NCBI RefSeq assembly: GCF_003122425.1
Contig: NZ_CP021659.1
Coordinates: 2,046,001-2,110,000 of the forward strand
Direction of reading: 5' to 3'
DNA length: 64,000 nucleotides
Source: Candidatus Fukatsuia symbiotica
GTDB taxonomy: Bacteria; Pseudomonadota; Gammaproteobacteria; Enterobacterales; Enterobacteriaceae
In this document: one piece after another, positions 40,758 to 52,942 of the stretch
How positions within the stretch are numbered: the first letter of the stretch is position 1
How the letters are laid out: each line of letters starts with the position of its first letter
The notes under the pieces: model-generated
What the model saw: the letters and a program-made list of their open reading frames with translations, nothing else
What the model was told of the DNA's origin: nothing
Database searches by the model: none
Program-made: the position numbers and the translations under genes

Positions 40758-41581
40758 TTATCTAATTTCCATGTTATAAATTGCTGCAATCAGATTAAAT
40801 CGTAATCCAAACCGTTTTCGCCTGTTTCGATAACGATCTGATACGATTTTAAATCGTTTAATCATACCAAGGACATTTTCGTTTAATACACGCTGGCTTG
40901 ATAACTCACGATTGTTGCGTTTATCTTCTTTTGTTAAGGGATTTTTCTTTGTCTTTTTCTTAGGCAACGCCGAGTTTGAATGGATCTTGCCAAGCCCTTG
41001 GTAACCTGTATCTGTCACTGTTTTGATTTCAGAATGTATTCGCACGCCAGACTCTTTGAACAACCTAAAATCATGACGCCTCCCATGAGTAAAGCTTGTA
41101 CAGATGACTGCTTTGCTTTTTTTATCGACGATCACTTGGGTTTTTAAGGTGGGTCGTTTCTTTTTTCCTGAGTAAAACTGCTTTTGTTTTTTTGGGGACG
41201 TTCAATCGGCGTTTCTGTGGCATCAATAAGAACGAGCTCATACTCCCTATCACTTTTTAATAAAGCTTTGCGTCCAGGGAGTGCAAAATCAGGATGCTTT
41301 ATTAGCGTATTTTCTATCCATTTAATCGTTTCATAGCAGGTGCTCTCACTCACCCCATCGCTTCGGCTAACATGAAAATAAGTGCGATATTCCCGTAGAT
41401 ACTCAAGGGCCATTAATAAGCGATCTTCTAAACCCAGCTTGGGTTTCCGACCTTCTTTCCCTTGCTTACATTTATCTGCTTCATTCAATATCTTTATCAC
41501 CTTTTCAAATGTACTACGTTTAACTCCGGTTAAGCGCCGAAATTTTTCCTCTTCCAATACCTTTATTTGTTCATATTTCAT
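40758..41581 (-). CDS. IS5-family transposase (one apparent frameshift)
   Basis: MKYEQIKVLEEEKFRRLTGV, then a DDE domain: LVLIDATETPIERP (Asp), TVTDTGYQGL (Asp) and NENVLGMIKRFKIVSDRYRN (Glu). The frame breaks in seven T bases at 41187-41193; one more restores ERPQKKQKQFYSGKKKRPTL. With that repair the protein is complete, about 274 residues. Confidence 0.82.
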
Positions 41582-41631
41582 GGGGGCTCCTTGTTCAGGA
41601 GATTTTTAACAACATTCCTACATGAATGCTA

Positions 41632-41731
41632 TAGCAGGCGCCGTATCAGTTGATTATGAAAATCAGAAATAACATATTGATATTAATTAATATTTATTAA
41701 CAAAAGTGATCACGTTACATGGCGCCTGCTA
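41632..41731 (-). repeat. 100-bp MITE, family B (copy 1)
   Basis: TAGCAGGCGCC at one end and GGCGCCTGCTA at the other, flanked by TA duplications (41630-41631, 41732-41733). AT-rich interior. It matches the element at 54522-54621 in the opposite orientation at 98 of 100 positions. Inserted between the IS5 transposase start and the IS end. Confidence 0.9.
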
Positions 41732-41782
41732 TAGTTTCCGAAGAGGTCTATTGTCTCTGCTAAGGAAAATTAGAGGCGACAA

Positions 41783-42430
41783 CTAGACTGACACAGGGGT
41801 TATTGAGTGATCTTCTTGATGATAATATGCAAGGAGCAGTTGTGTGACCCAGGCGTAAAAGACATCACTGTTAACCGGGCTGGAAAACAGGCCTATCGCC
41901 ATCAACACCATGCCCAATAAGGCGCCAATCACGTTAGTGCGGTCCTTAGCCTGCCAATCTTGAACGCCAAAACAGCGTTGACCTCGCGGAGAATACCCAT
42001 GGATTCGTGGCATATCTTTTGCGAAACCGCTTTCGTCAAGATAAACCAACGATTTTCCCTGCTCTTTATAGCCGTCTCTCTTTTTCTGGAAGCTGTGCCG
42101 TGCGTCTTCGGATGCCCTGGGATGACGCAGGTTTTTTTTATAGGTGATGCCCCATTTTTTCAAAGCTTGCCAAATGGATTTCGTACACACCCCAAAACGG
42201 GCCGCACGTTCCCGTTGGTCAGCATCTGGATAACGCTCAACATCTTTGACCAGGGCTTTTTTGTCAATCTTGCGCCGACGCGAGCCAGACTGCTACGGCT
42301 CTATTCGCCTCAGCCAACGCGTTAGCGAATCCGTGCCTATGTGGAAACGCTTCGCGGTGGCTCTTATAATCAGGCCTTCCTACTCTCGAACACTGAGGAC
42401 TTTTCGCTGAAAATCAACCGAATACCTCAT
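41783..42430 (-). pseudogene. IS630-family transposase (second type), degraded
   Basis: From ATG 42430 (MRYSVDFQRKVLSV) through two stop codons, then AARFGVCTKSIWQALKKWGI, LVYLDESGFAKDMPRIHGYS (first catalytic Asp) and RTNVIGALLGMVLMAIGLFS. It then jumps to the C-terminal YYHQEDHSITPV, so the region with the second Asp and the Glu is deleted. The stop lies inside AGGCGACAACTA, the IS end. Confidence 0.75.
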
Positions 42431-42575
42431 CTTTTTCTCATCGACTTTTTTGTTTAATTTTAACTAAAATTAAAGTGCATAGCTATATAAAAAACATTAG
42501 CAGAGTATATCCTGATGAAAATATGATGATCAGGGCAATCGCATCAAGGATCACTTTTACATTTATTGCCAAAAA

Positions 42576-45500
42576 TTAACGCGCCCTTGCGGTCACCCAA
42601 TCAGGTCGCTGCGAAGGCAGGAGAACCTCATCTCTTGCGCCTAGAGGCTCATTTCCTCCATCGAAAGCGCTCATCGCCTCCCTCATGCCCGCACTATCAG
42701 CCGGTATTTCACTTACTGTGGCGGCAGACGTCTCTGAGCTTAACCACGGGGTTAACTCAAATACACCCTCAGCCGCGCCGTCAGGGTTATTGCCTATCGA
42801 GTATGGAACCGATGTGCCGACATCCCATAGCCAAGAGCCATTTTTCTTGTGCTGTAATAGATGTACTATTTTTGCCCTGCTCTCGCCCTGTAACGCCGCC
42901 CGCGTTTCAGCATATAACGACATCTTCCATTTGCAGATTTCTCCGGTGGCTACTACCGGCAGCGAGGCAGTCAGTTTAAAGGTGATGCCGGGCAGCGTTT
43001 CACTGTGTAAGAAAAAGGTGGTGTCGGGCTGTGCACCCACTATTTTTGTCTCCACATGCGCAAACACGTTCAGCGGGATCACGGGCAAACCCAATAAATC
43101 GACTTTGCGGGTATCATCTTGTAGTAACAGGGTAATAGAAGATAATTCATTCTTACATTTTGCTAAAAAATCAGGGCCGAGTCTGCTGACCGCAAACAAC
43201 TCAGGGGTAGGTGAAGGCAGGGCGATCACCGTGAGTGTCGATTTGCTAACACTGTCGTTGCGTTCAGCCATAAAGTGATGGTTATTCTGCTCCCACTCTA
43301 TTTTTTTGTAAAATGGTTGCCCATCCCAGGCATACTCGACGCTTAGACTTTCCAAGGGGGCATTGACACGGATAACCGCTTGCGAGGATTGAGAGTGGAT
43401 TTCCTCAATGAGTTGTGTTAACGGTTGCTCTCCCTTGCCATTTTTTTCATCGATATAGGTGGCTTCTATCCGCTGATAGCGTTGATTTTCTGGCAAATGA
43501 GGATAATAGCGGTAGGAGACACTCGTTTTAGGGTTATCTCTGGGATGCGCGATACCCACGGCATAGAACTGTTGTTGTTCTGCGTCATATTCGATATGGG
43601 CCACACTGGTGATGTGGGCATCAGGCCGGCCGAGTAACGCAACAGCGGTTCCATCACTGCGATAGAGATGGGGATGGGCAGCGGCACTGCTATCATTCTC
43701 TATCACTTGCCAGCGCCTGGTGGTTAAATCAAGCAGTCCGCTGGCGACATCCCCCTCTGTCAACGCGATAGTCACCCGCACCTGGGGTGTCAGTGTAAAG
43801 CGGGTGTTATCACTGAAATAGCGCTGCATAATCTGTTGAATATTATTAAGATTATCGCCCGATAACGCCTCAATAGAGTCTGCCGCCAGACTGAGCTGAA
43901 ATGTCGGGCTGTCTTGTGCGTCGGCCGCTAATAAACTGAGTTTACATGTTACACCCGGTAACTCTATCGGGCGCAGCTGAAGTGTGATTTCTCCCGGTAT
44001 TGGACCCATAATATTGACCGGACGCCCTTTTAAGGTCAGTACCGCCCCTTGCGCCGTTTTGCTAACCCGTAATTGACTTATTTGTGATTGCACCCGCGCG
44101 CGACCCGCTTCAGGTGTCATGGTGGAGAGTTCGGGGGTGATATCCAACACCCAACGTTCGCTGTGTCGTTTTTGCTCTTCACTGCTCGCTTTGATGGTAA
44201 TGTGTCGTGCGTCATCGGCAAGATCGATAAAGGTGGTTCCCCCGCACCTTGAAATTCATAGGTTAACAGCTCAGCATGTTGAGCATCCATTATCGGGGTG
44301 GGTAAATGCCCGGCTCTCAGCCCCAGATGGTCATCGCCGGCTATTTTCTTAACCGCTTGTCCCTGCTGAAAAGTGAAAGAACGCGTACCGCTGTCTAATG
44401 CTATGACACAAGTGGTGGATTGAGCGATAAAAGTCGCGTCATTAGGCGCCGACCACCCTGTCGAGAGAGGAAACGCGGCACCATAATGTTGATGCAAGCG
44501 GTTAAATATCTCTGCTCCCTGAAAACGCCCTGCCGCCCCGGTATCAGACATAAAACCATAATGCCCGGCTAACGTCGCAGGCAGGACCAGTAGCGCACTC
44601 TCCGGCAGAGCAATAGATTGTTGATAAACGGTTGCCGGATCAATACCAAAAGCGGGATAAGCACTCAACTCTCTTCCGGTCCGTTCACGCGAGCCATTAT
44701 TTTTAAATTCGGGAACCGTGATATCGGCCACCTGCACCGAGAGGCGGTTGCCGTTAATGACCATTTTTTGTATCGGCACATAAGGCTCAAAATAAATCAC
44801 CCCTGGATGACGAGGGTCATGTTGCGCGATGGCCGTGGGCTGGAGGAGAGTTTGAGACGCGGCATGGCAAAAAGGCGCGATAATTTCACTCACTTCAACC
44901 TGGTAATGCGCATTATTAGAGGAAAGTGCCTGTACCAAGGCATTAATGCCTATCATCACCCCGGCAAAAGGCACACTGAGTGGCCCGGCTATCGCCATCC
45001 CGCTGGCAACAGCCGGAGAAAAACCGGCCGCCATCCCTAATACTGCCAGCGTGCCGTCCACCGTTAATTGCGTCCCGGCTAATGCCACCCGGGTGACAGC
45101 GAAATCTTTTTGCGACCCCTCGGGTATCTGTTGCAAATCTTTAACCGCATCGACAAGATTGATGATATCAACCGCCACATTGACGACACTCCCGGCATGG
45201 GTGAAACGCACCCCTCCGAGGAGTCGGCCTAACATGCCTTCGGCTTTGGCACCTGCCCCGCTCAAGGTGTTGACGGTGCTAACCAGATGCCCCATGTCCT
45301 GCCCTAATCCATGCAGGATTTGGGTTAAATTGGCGCGACCGACGAACTTTTTCCACGGTGACTCCTCTTGCTCTCCCCGGTGTGACAACAGGTTCATCGC
45401 CAGAAAGGCCGCATTCATGGTACTGACCCCATCCACATGGGCAATTTCTGGCTCGAGTTGCCCCATTTTATTTTGCATTCTAACGAAAACATCGCTCTCG

Positions 45501-48500
45501 CTGGTCAGGCGTTTTTCTACTGCCGTGCTGTCCTGGCCGGGTCTTCCTCTCTGCTCCGCGTTAACTTTTGGCACAAAAATAAGCTCGGTTTTACCGTCGA
45601 CGGTGGGGCCAAATCCTTTCAACCTAAACTCGGTTCCCCCTAGCCGTAGGATTTCCGCTTTCACTTCTCTACTGAGGCGGGATAGATCTAGCCTCTCCTT
45701 CGCCCAGTCCACTCTTTTCATCAAGCTTTTATCCGATGAGGTGATCGCCTGACGCTCTTGCACAGCTTCAACCACGGGAGGTAAAGTTGATTCTGGTGAC
45801 TCTCGTGGAGGGATTTGTGATGCCGGCTGTAAATAACGCGTACCCGTTTCATCCCGCTGTAAACTGACCCGAACATGACGTGCCGGTTCACCGGCAACCC
45901 CTTGATCCACCTGGTGGCGATGGCCCCTCCCGGTTTCACTCGAAGCCCCACTGATACCGATTTCAGCGGAATAGCCAACCAGTTCACGGGGGCGGGGAGC
46001 GCCCGGCTTTAATAATTCTGGCGCCATATCAAATAAAAAGCCCCCGGTTTGATCATCGTTAACCAACGCACAGCCGGCTAAAATCAGCTTATCCATCGGG
46101 CCATGGACAACATGTTTGTCACTCAAGGTGTCATAGACTTGTTGCGTGACCCCCGCCAATTCGGCCGCATTATAGCCCGCCAGCGTGGTATTATTGTGAG
46201 CATCATCGCCACCCCCACGCCCATGGCCGACCAACACCAGGTTCAGATCACCTTGTAGATCAACCGGTTTACCGTACACCAAATGCAGGTTGCCTTGCTG
46301 ATCGCGTTGATAAATCACCGTCTCATCCGGGTGTTTACCGGCCAGCTCCTCTACGGCACGCCGCGTCACCCTGTCTTCTTCTAGCTGAATAATCACGCGA
46401 CTTTTACGGACTTCCTCTGCGGCGGCCTGTTGCCTATCGACCATCGGCCTAATCCAGTCAGCGGCATTATCGCGCTCAGCCGCGTGACCTACGCCTAAGC
46501 TCAGTTCATTACTGTTTAAATACGCCCCTATGTCATACTTATAGAACGCTGAGGGATTGCTAAAGACTTTTCGATTACGGAAAGGCTCCTCTTTGACTGA
46601 TAACCCCTGGTTAGCATTGATTTCCAATACCGGCAAGTTTAAGCGATGGGCAATACTGGGTAAAAAACGGCCTGCTCCCGGTAGGGGCCGTAAATAAGTC
46701 TCACTTGCGTAAAAGATGAATTTTTCCCCCGTTGGCAACCCTGTTAACGTTTGCATCGCCACATTATTAGCCACAGCATATTCATGTATGCTGTAGCGGG
46801 CAATTTTTTTGCCCATAGGAATAATGGTCATCCCTTTTTCACTGGCGGCGCTAAAAAGCGTTTCAGTGCCATTATTACGCAGTATCTTACGCAATATCGG
46901 CGACATCCTCTTGGTGCGTTGGTAATCATCAATCAGCGATAAAACGAGTTTGGTATTAGGCAGATCCAGAAACAGTGTCGATACCCCCTGCTGTTTCAAT
47001 GTATCTAGGTGGTGAATAATAAACTCAGGGATGCCACTATTTCTTCTCCAATCATCCGCGCGACCCAGCAGTAATCCCTGCCGTTGATCAAGCAGAAGTC
47101 TCAGTTGCCCGTTAATATCCGCTTGTTGAGCCAGTTGCTGATTAAGCTGGAGACGCCCTTGCCCTGTGTAATGGCTATCCCAGGTGTTCAAGTCAGCACT
47201 GTAAAGGCTGTCATAGCTTTCTTTGATCTGTGTTAACTGTTCTCGCTGTCGCTGGTGTATATAAGTTGGATTACCATGATCCTGTAGATATTTATAATCA
47301 GCATCGCTATCAACACCAGAATAAGAATCATAATAGGAGAACCACTTCCTTTTTATAGAACGGATGATCTCATATTTTTCTGCTAGAAAAACTAATTCGT
47401 CATAACTGTAGCCGATGTGCAGCTGTTTCTTGCTACGATCAACCTTGATTTTTTGCAACTCGCCACTTTGCTGATCTTGTCGCAACTGAGAGATAAAATG
47501 ATCCAACTCTTCTGAATTCATGTTTTCCAAAGAGCTATGGAAGGTGGCATTAAACACTAATTGTTGGTTGGACGGTACCGGCTCAGGAAAACCCCCTAGA
47601 TTGAGGTAGTGTTCATGTTTTATTGCCGCAATGAAAAAAGCCATTAAGGTTGCACGGGAAGAAGAGGGTTCATTATGTACAGATTGATAGATATAGGCTA
47701 ACCATGCCGGGTCTTTTGATAGTATGTGGTGCATCTCTGTTTCGAAAGGTGACATTTCTCCAGTAAAGAGAACACGATTGAGTTGGCTATCCAACGTTAA
47801 TAAGGTGCTATGGCGTAGAGGATCGCGCTGTTGGCTGAGATAAGCGTGAATTTGCTGTTTCAGTCTAAATGCAATTTCTAACTGGGGGGTGCCCGATGTC
47901 TGATGTAATCGATCCAAGTTATCTTGTATGGATAGTTCAATAAATTGTTTTTTACGTGCCCTTTCGCCTTGTATTGACTCAAGGGAGGTCACCACATGCT
48001 GAAACAGATCCGGCGGCTCCACAGAGTGCGAATGAGATAATTGTTGGGTGTGTTGCTCAAGGACGGCAATGATGACGGCTGACGTGGCGGGATCTGCCAA
48101 GATTCTGGCGGCAGCTAGTGCTTCATCATAAAGCGAGCTGGGAGGATTCGGCCGGGTTATGGTCGATAATGCCTGTACCATCTCACTATTTCCCTGCCGT
48201 ATGGCGAGCAGCAAAGCATTACCTGCCTCATCTTTTGCCTGGTGCTGTAAAAGTACCCTTACCAAACGTGGATCCCCGGATAACACCGCTTCTTCAATTC
48301 GTGGACGCTGAGTCAGTGCATCTTTCTCGTTTGCATCAGCACCCGCAAGCAACAACGCCTCGAGGATCTCCACATTTTTGAATTGTATCGGGTAGGAAAG
48401 GACGTGATATCGTCCATGATCTTGATAATCCTTGAGTGGATGCAGCAATAACAATTCGGTGACTAACCAGGTACGATTCTTTTCCAAGGCTAAAAATAAA

Positions 48501-51079
48501 GGATTTTTATGATGACCATAATATTTTTGTTCTAGCCCTAATCTTTCTTTTATATTTTCATCATCCGTTTCCGTTTCCGTTGTTCTTAGTAAGAGTGAAC
48601 GGGTAGTAGCCTCATCGTCAAATTCAATCGCCGCGATCAATAATTGCTTAAGAGGAGAGTAAAAAGAATCCGCTTCAAACATAGTCGCTTGTTTTTTTAT
48701 TATCACTATGTTTAACAGGAATTCTCTAAAGGGATGATTTCCTTGTCCCCACGCGTTTATTTGCACATGATCGCCACCCCCCTGCTGATTTTGGAACGGA
48801 TCAAGGTAGCGCTTGATATAATCCGCTGACAAAGAAGTCGGTTGACGATGCTGGAAAAATTCGCTGATGGCTTCAGCGGTCATCGGATAAAACACCTCTG
48901 GCGGGATTTTTATTAACTCGTTATCAGACAGATCCGCAAGAACCGGCAGCAGCGGGTTAATAGGCAATGTCTCAAACCACGCTGGATGACGTTTTGCATA
49001 CTCAATGCCCAAAGCGGGCCCCAATTTAACAAATAACTGGTTGAGTTCTGTTTCTGTAATCTGTTTCAGATTGCCAGGAATAACAGTCTGTAACAGTTCT
49101 TCACCGTTGAGGGTTAACAGCGTCGGGATTACCGGGTTCAGCCTCAAGGGGTTAAGAATAGCCCCGCCATAGGATAGATCAATTAGCCATCCTGGATTGC
49201 GTTTTACATATTCGAGGCTCTGTTGAGGACCTAATTTGGAAAAAAAATCTTTAGCCCTTAAATAACTTATATTTTCAAAAAAATAAGAGTGGACCTGAAC
49301 CAATTTCTCAATGGGTAATGTTAATAGAGCCAGTATCAATGGATTGTATCTTAAGCGTTTAAACCATGTCTTCTTATCCCTTACATAATCCATACCACGC
49401 TCGCCACCGAGTCTTAAGAAAAAATTAGCAAGTTGTGGCGTCGTCATGCCGTGCAATAGATCGGTAGCCGTGTTGAACAGTTGATCTTTAGGGAGTGTTA
49501 ACAGGGCCGGTAATAATGGATTGACAGGCAGTTTTTTGAACCATGCGAGATTATTTTTCGCATAATCAATGCCTTTTACACCTAATTTCGCAAATAGCGC
49601 GCTAATTTGTTCTTGGTTAAATCCGTGGAAGAGAGCAGTGGAGGTAGTCATTATTTGATCGACCGGCCATGCTAAAAAAACCTTTAGTAAAGGATTGCTG
49701 CCCAATCGCTTAAACCATTCACTGTGCTTGGTGGCATAAAAAACACTGGCTTCCGGCCCCATTTTTGTGAAAAAAGATTCAATTTCTTTGCTATTGGCGC
49801 TTGATAAGCTGCGAGGATCGATACGGGTGAGAAATTCTGCATCCTGCTCAGAGGCGCCTGCCAAGATACGGATCAATTGTTCCGGCGCTATTCTGTCCAC
49901 AAGGGCTCTATGTAAACCTTTTATATCAGACAAGCTTAATTCAAGCGTTTCAGTGACCTCTTCTGCTGTGATTTCTTTCCAAAAAAGAGTATCGATGCGT
50001 TTGATCGTCACTCCTTTGCCGTCATCTGTCAGCGTCTCTATTGACCAGCCCATCTGTTGTAATTTTTCTGGCGGTAAACTCGCCAGTAATTTTTTAGCGA
50101 TGTCTATTTGTAATAGTATCGGCTCGGATCGTAGCTGGTAGCGATAATCTTCAGTTTCTTCAAATAACGAGGCGCTCTCAAGTTCACCATAATTTTTTTC
50201 GAGACCCGCTAAGGTGCCAGGAATAATGTCAGGATCAATAAACCGGTTAGTCTGCCTGTCAATATCTTTATTCAGCAGCATATCCTCAAGATTATCTAGC
50301 AAATTTTTCGCTAACTGATAGGTAATAGCATGGAGCGTTAAGACGCTATTAATCTTTTGCTGACAGGCAAGGAGATCTTCTCGCGTGATATTGATAGGGT
50401 CAGTATGTTGGTCCTGAATGGTAGGGATGCCAAATTGTTCCGCTAATCTATTGACATAGGCATTATGCTGTTGCACCCAGGCCCTTTCACCCAATTGGGT
50501 GTTAGGTCCACTATTGGTACTAATAAATTCTGTTATGGCAGCATGGATGAGAGTTTGTCTGATTTGTTCTACTTTATGCGGCAAGCTGTTGTAGTAACTC
50601 TCTAATTGCATTGTTGCATGTAAGATGTGTGTTTTGGTGCCCTCTGGACAAACAATGACATGCGGAGCGAGATCGTGAATAGCTTCTAATTTTACGTTAA
50701 GTGGTGCTCCGCCTTCTGTTATTAAACTCTCTGTTGTTAAATATTGCACTATCCTTTCTAAACAGTCTTTGGCTTGAAAATAATGATGCCAGGTATTATC
50801 TGAATGCTGATCACTGTTTTCGGAGATCTTGATTTTTAATTTATTAAAGTTATCGGCTACTGTTCTTTTTTTCTCTTCGTCGCTTTCGTGTTGATTATAA
50901 AATGCGACAATACTATCAATCGCCTGCTGATATTGCTGCTGAAATCGAGGGTAATCCTTTGATGCCATAAAACCAGCAATCGCAGTAGCCTCCTGCCCCC
51001 TATAGTGAACGGTAGTGTCGTTGGCAACGGCTGTATCAGCTGCGGGAGTAACGGTGTCTGTGGCATGAGTATCTGGCAT
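42576..51079 (-). CDS. Giant multidomain toxin with C80 autoprotease and TcdA/TcdB-type pore domain (one apparent frameshift)
   Basis: About 2,834 residues from ATG 51079 (MPDTHATDTV; AGGA upstream); an in-frame ATG at 51148 would add 23. Numbering from 51148: helical region to ~430; five tandem ~60-residue repeats (455-761) with WFKxLxxNPLLxxLLTLP; ankyrin-like repeats (~840-1000, e.g. NVEILEALLLAGADANEKDA); a PMT-C2/TIKI-like module (~1366-1545, IPEFIIHHLDTLKQQGVSTL, EKGMTIIPMGKK); a clan-CD C80-type protease (~1583-1750) with LVLVGHGRGG (His1642) and LILAGCALVND (Cys1693); hydrophobic helices like the TcdA/TcdB pore domain (~1950-2080); and a beta-rich C-terminus. The frame breaks in CCCCC 44239-44243; one more base gives EFQGAGGTTFIDLADDARHI and joins the last ~550 residues. 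No signal peptide or type I RTX signal seen. Probably acts on host cells, with inositol-phosphate-triggered self-cleavage by analogy. Confidence 0.82.
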
Positions 51080-51435
51080 AATTATTTTCCTAACAATATT
51101 GTTATAAAATAAGGTGTAAGTAGGGCGACTCGTGATGATCAATGTCATTCAATAATTTTCTTAAGCTAACTGAAAATGATAAGTAATGGCAAAAAAAATA
51201 TTCTTTTATATTATTAGTATTATTAATTTATATTACGCCGCCTAGGCAAATGAAATGCACATATGCCTGCAGCCAACAACGCGGCGGCTTCAAAGGCAAA
51301 GGGTATAAAGCACTTTTGTGGTAATATCCGCCCTCTATTAATAATTTCATTTTGGAGCTAAATGAATGCGGATTTCAGGAGTTAATGGATGAAAATGACA
51401 CTACCTTTTTTCGAACGCGCCAGTGTATTGGTAAC
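51080..51435. other. Upstream region of the toxin gene
   Basis: AT-rich. TGAAAATGATAAGTAATGGC at 51171-51190 has weak resemblance to a Fur box. 51269-51307 (GCAGCCAAC to AAAGGGTATA) resembles half of an ERIC element. No gene supported. Confidence 0.35.
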
Positions 51436-51662
51436 CTGAGTTCGGGATAAGGAATTGACGTTTATTTTCTCTAACTTTTTGCTCAAGAATAGATAAGTGC
51501 CTCGTACTTCAAGACAATGATGTTTGCGGACATTATTCATCACGAAATAGCGAGGCACTCATGAACGATATTACCGAACTTTATTGCTTACTGGATGATT
51601 TTTGCAAAAAATTTGAGCCAGTACTCAATGCAAAGCTCTTAACGGAGGGCTCCAAGCAGCGG
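51436..51662 (+). pseudogene. IS982-like element, left end and transposase N-terminus
   Basis: Begins CTGAGTTCGGGATAAG, whose inverse (TTATCCCGAATTCAG) occurs near 36785. ATG 51561 opens MNDITELYCLLDDFCKKFEP, then LNAKLLTEGSKQR, as in IS982-type transposases. Cut at 51663 by an IS1 element. Family assignment is from memory and moderate. Confidence 0.55.
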
Positions 51663-52442
51663 TCATGTATTCAATAGGTTTATTCTCTGTTAGAATTTCT
51701 GTTTTTGCAGGATAATCGCCGGTGGCAAAAATAGAAGTTCGTTGCCGCTACTGTGGTGAAACGAGTGACGTGAAAAAATAGGGGATAGGAAGTGGCGGAC
51801 ACCCCTGTTTTCGTTGCCTGTCCTGCAAATGCACCTTTCAACTGAATTATTCTTATACGGCCTGCAAAGCGGGGATTAAAGAGCAAGTTGTTGATATAGC
51901 GATGAATAATTTAGGTATTCGAGACACTGCAAGCGTGCTATCTATCAGTATTAATGCGGTGATGCGCATTTTAAAAAACTCACCCCCCCGCAATGTAACC
52001 AACTTACCCATTGATAAAGCTGAAATTAAGATTATCTGTGAAGTGGATGAACAGGGGTCTTTTGTAGCGAACAAAAAAAATCAGCGATGGCTGTGGTATG
52101 CCTGGGAGCCCCTATTTAAGCGGATCATCGCCCATGTTTTCGGACGACGAGATACCTCAACGCTACAGAGACTCCTTGACCTGTTAGCCCCTTTTCAGGT
52201 GGCCTTCTTCTGTACAGATAATTTTACGGCTTATTCTATCTTACCTTCTGCCAATCACATCACCGGCAAGCTTTATACGCAAAGGACAGAAAAAAAATTT
52301 AACACTGAGAATGCGACTTAAACGATTCAATCGTAAAACCATAGATTACTCAAAATCCGAAAAAATGCACGATAAGGTGATTGGCACATTCATTGAAAGG
52401 GAATACTACTTTTGATACCTTAACAACCTATTGAATACATGA
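51663..52442 (+). mobile_element. IS1-family insertion sequence, inactive
   Basis: 780 bp with 18-bp inverted ends TCATGTATTCAATAGGTT (51663-51680 and 52425-52442). InsA from GTG 51722 has the zinc-finger cysteines (VRCRYCGETSD, FRCLSCKCTF) but an in-frame TAG after 19 codons. InsB motifs follow: IICEVDEQGSFV, RIIAHVFGRRDTSTL, KLYTQRTE. An A-run break at 52290-52297 precedes NLTLRMRLKRFNRKTIDYSK and the end HDKVIGTFIEREYYF (52415). Confidence 0.85.
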
Positions 52443-52738
52443 TCTGAAATAGAGTGCTATACAATTAAATGAAAAATTTAATTAGATTTATTTATATTTA
52501 ATAGGTGATGATTAAAGGTATTGTATAATACCAATCCAACCGCTTTTAATCAAAAAAACTCTTCTTTCAAATAGTATATTTACGTTTAGCAATATAATCA
52601 TGACGTATCTTTACGTATTAATACAAAGAGACGTTATACGGAATATTTTTGTAACATGCTTGCAAAAAACGCTTATTTAGGGCTGCGCATCACATGGCCT
52701 TTTTCTATTTTAGCGCCTCCCCCCACTGAGAGACGAAA
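52443..52738. other. AT-rich region between IS1 and lysis genes
   Basis: About 300 bp without a recognisable gene. It immediately precedes the holin and may hold a late-gene promoter; none is clear. Confidence 0.35.
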
Positions 52739-52942
52739 ATGACAATGGAAAAACTGACGACAGGCGCGGCCTATGGTGCTTCTGCCGGTAGCATCCTGAA
52801 TGGTTTGCTAAACAGCTACAGCCCGGAACAATGGATCGCCATTGGCGTACTCGCGGGCGTCTCGCTGGCTGTGCTGACGTATTTGACGAATTTATATTTC
52901 AAAATTAAAGAAGATAAGCGCAAGAGCAGGACAGGCAAATGA
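52739..52942 (+). CDS. Phage holin (class II, S21-like)
   Basis: 67 residues, [20 protein letters not shown], with two hydrophobic segments ([15 protein letters not shown] and [19 protein letters not shown]) and a basic tail ([11 protein letters not shown]), the plan of S21-type pinholins found in lambdoid and APSE-like phages. Its stop overlaps the endolysin start (ATGAGTAAG within AAATGAG). Confidence 0.85.
   Translation: MTMEKLTTGAAYGASAGSILNGLLNSYSPEQWIAIGVLAGVSLAVLTYLTNLYFKIKEDKRKSRTGK

Larger units (their letters stand above)
40732..41753 (-). mobile_element. IS5-family insertion sequence with nested MITE
   Basis: Ends carry a perfect 21-bp inverted repeat: 40732-40752 begins CAATAGACCTCTTCGG and 41733-41753 is its exact complement. 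It is about 1.02 kb including the 100-bp MITE. It interrupts another transposase gene whose first codons (GTG 40713, MPRLIFN) remain on the left. Confidence 0.85.

Noticed and set aside
44946..45752. Plus-strand frame of 268 codons inside the toxin gene
   Set aside because: Antisense to the toxin protease/pore region; composition is the mirror of that region and there is no ribosome site.
51171..51190. Fur box upstream of the toxin gene
   Set aside because: Only about 13 of 19 positions fit by eye in very AT-rich DNA; not enough to claim a site.
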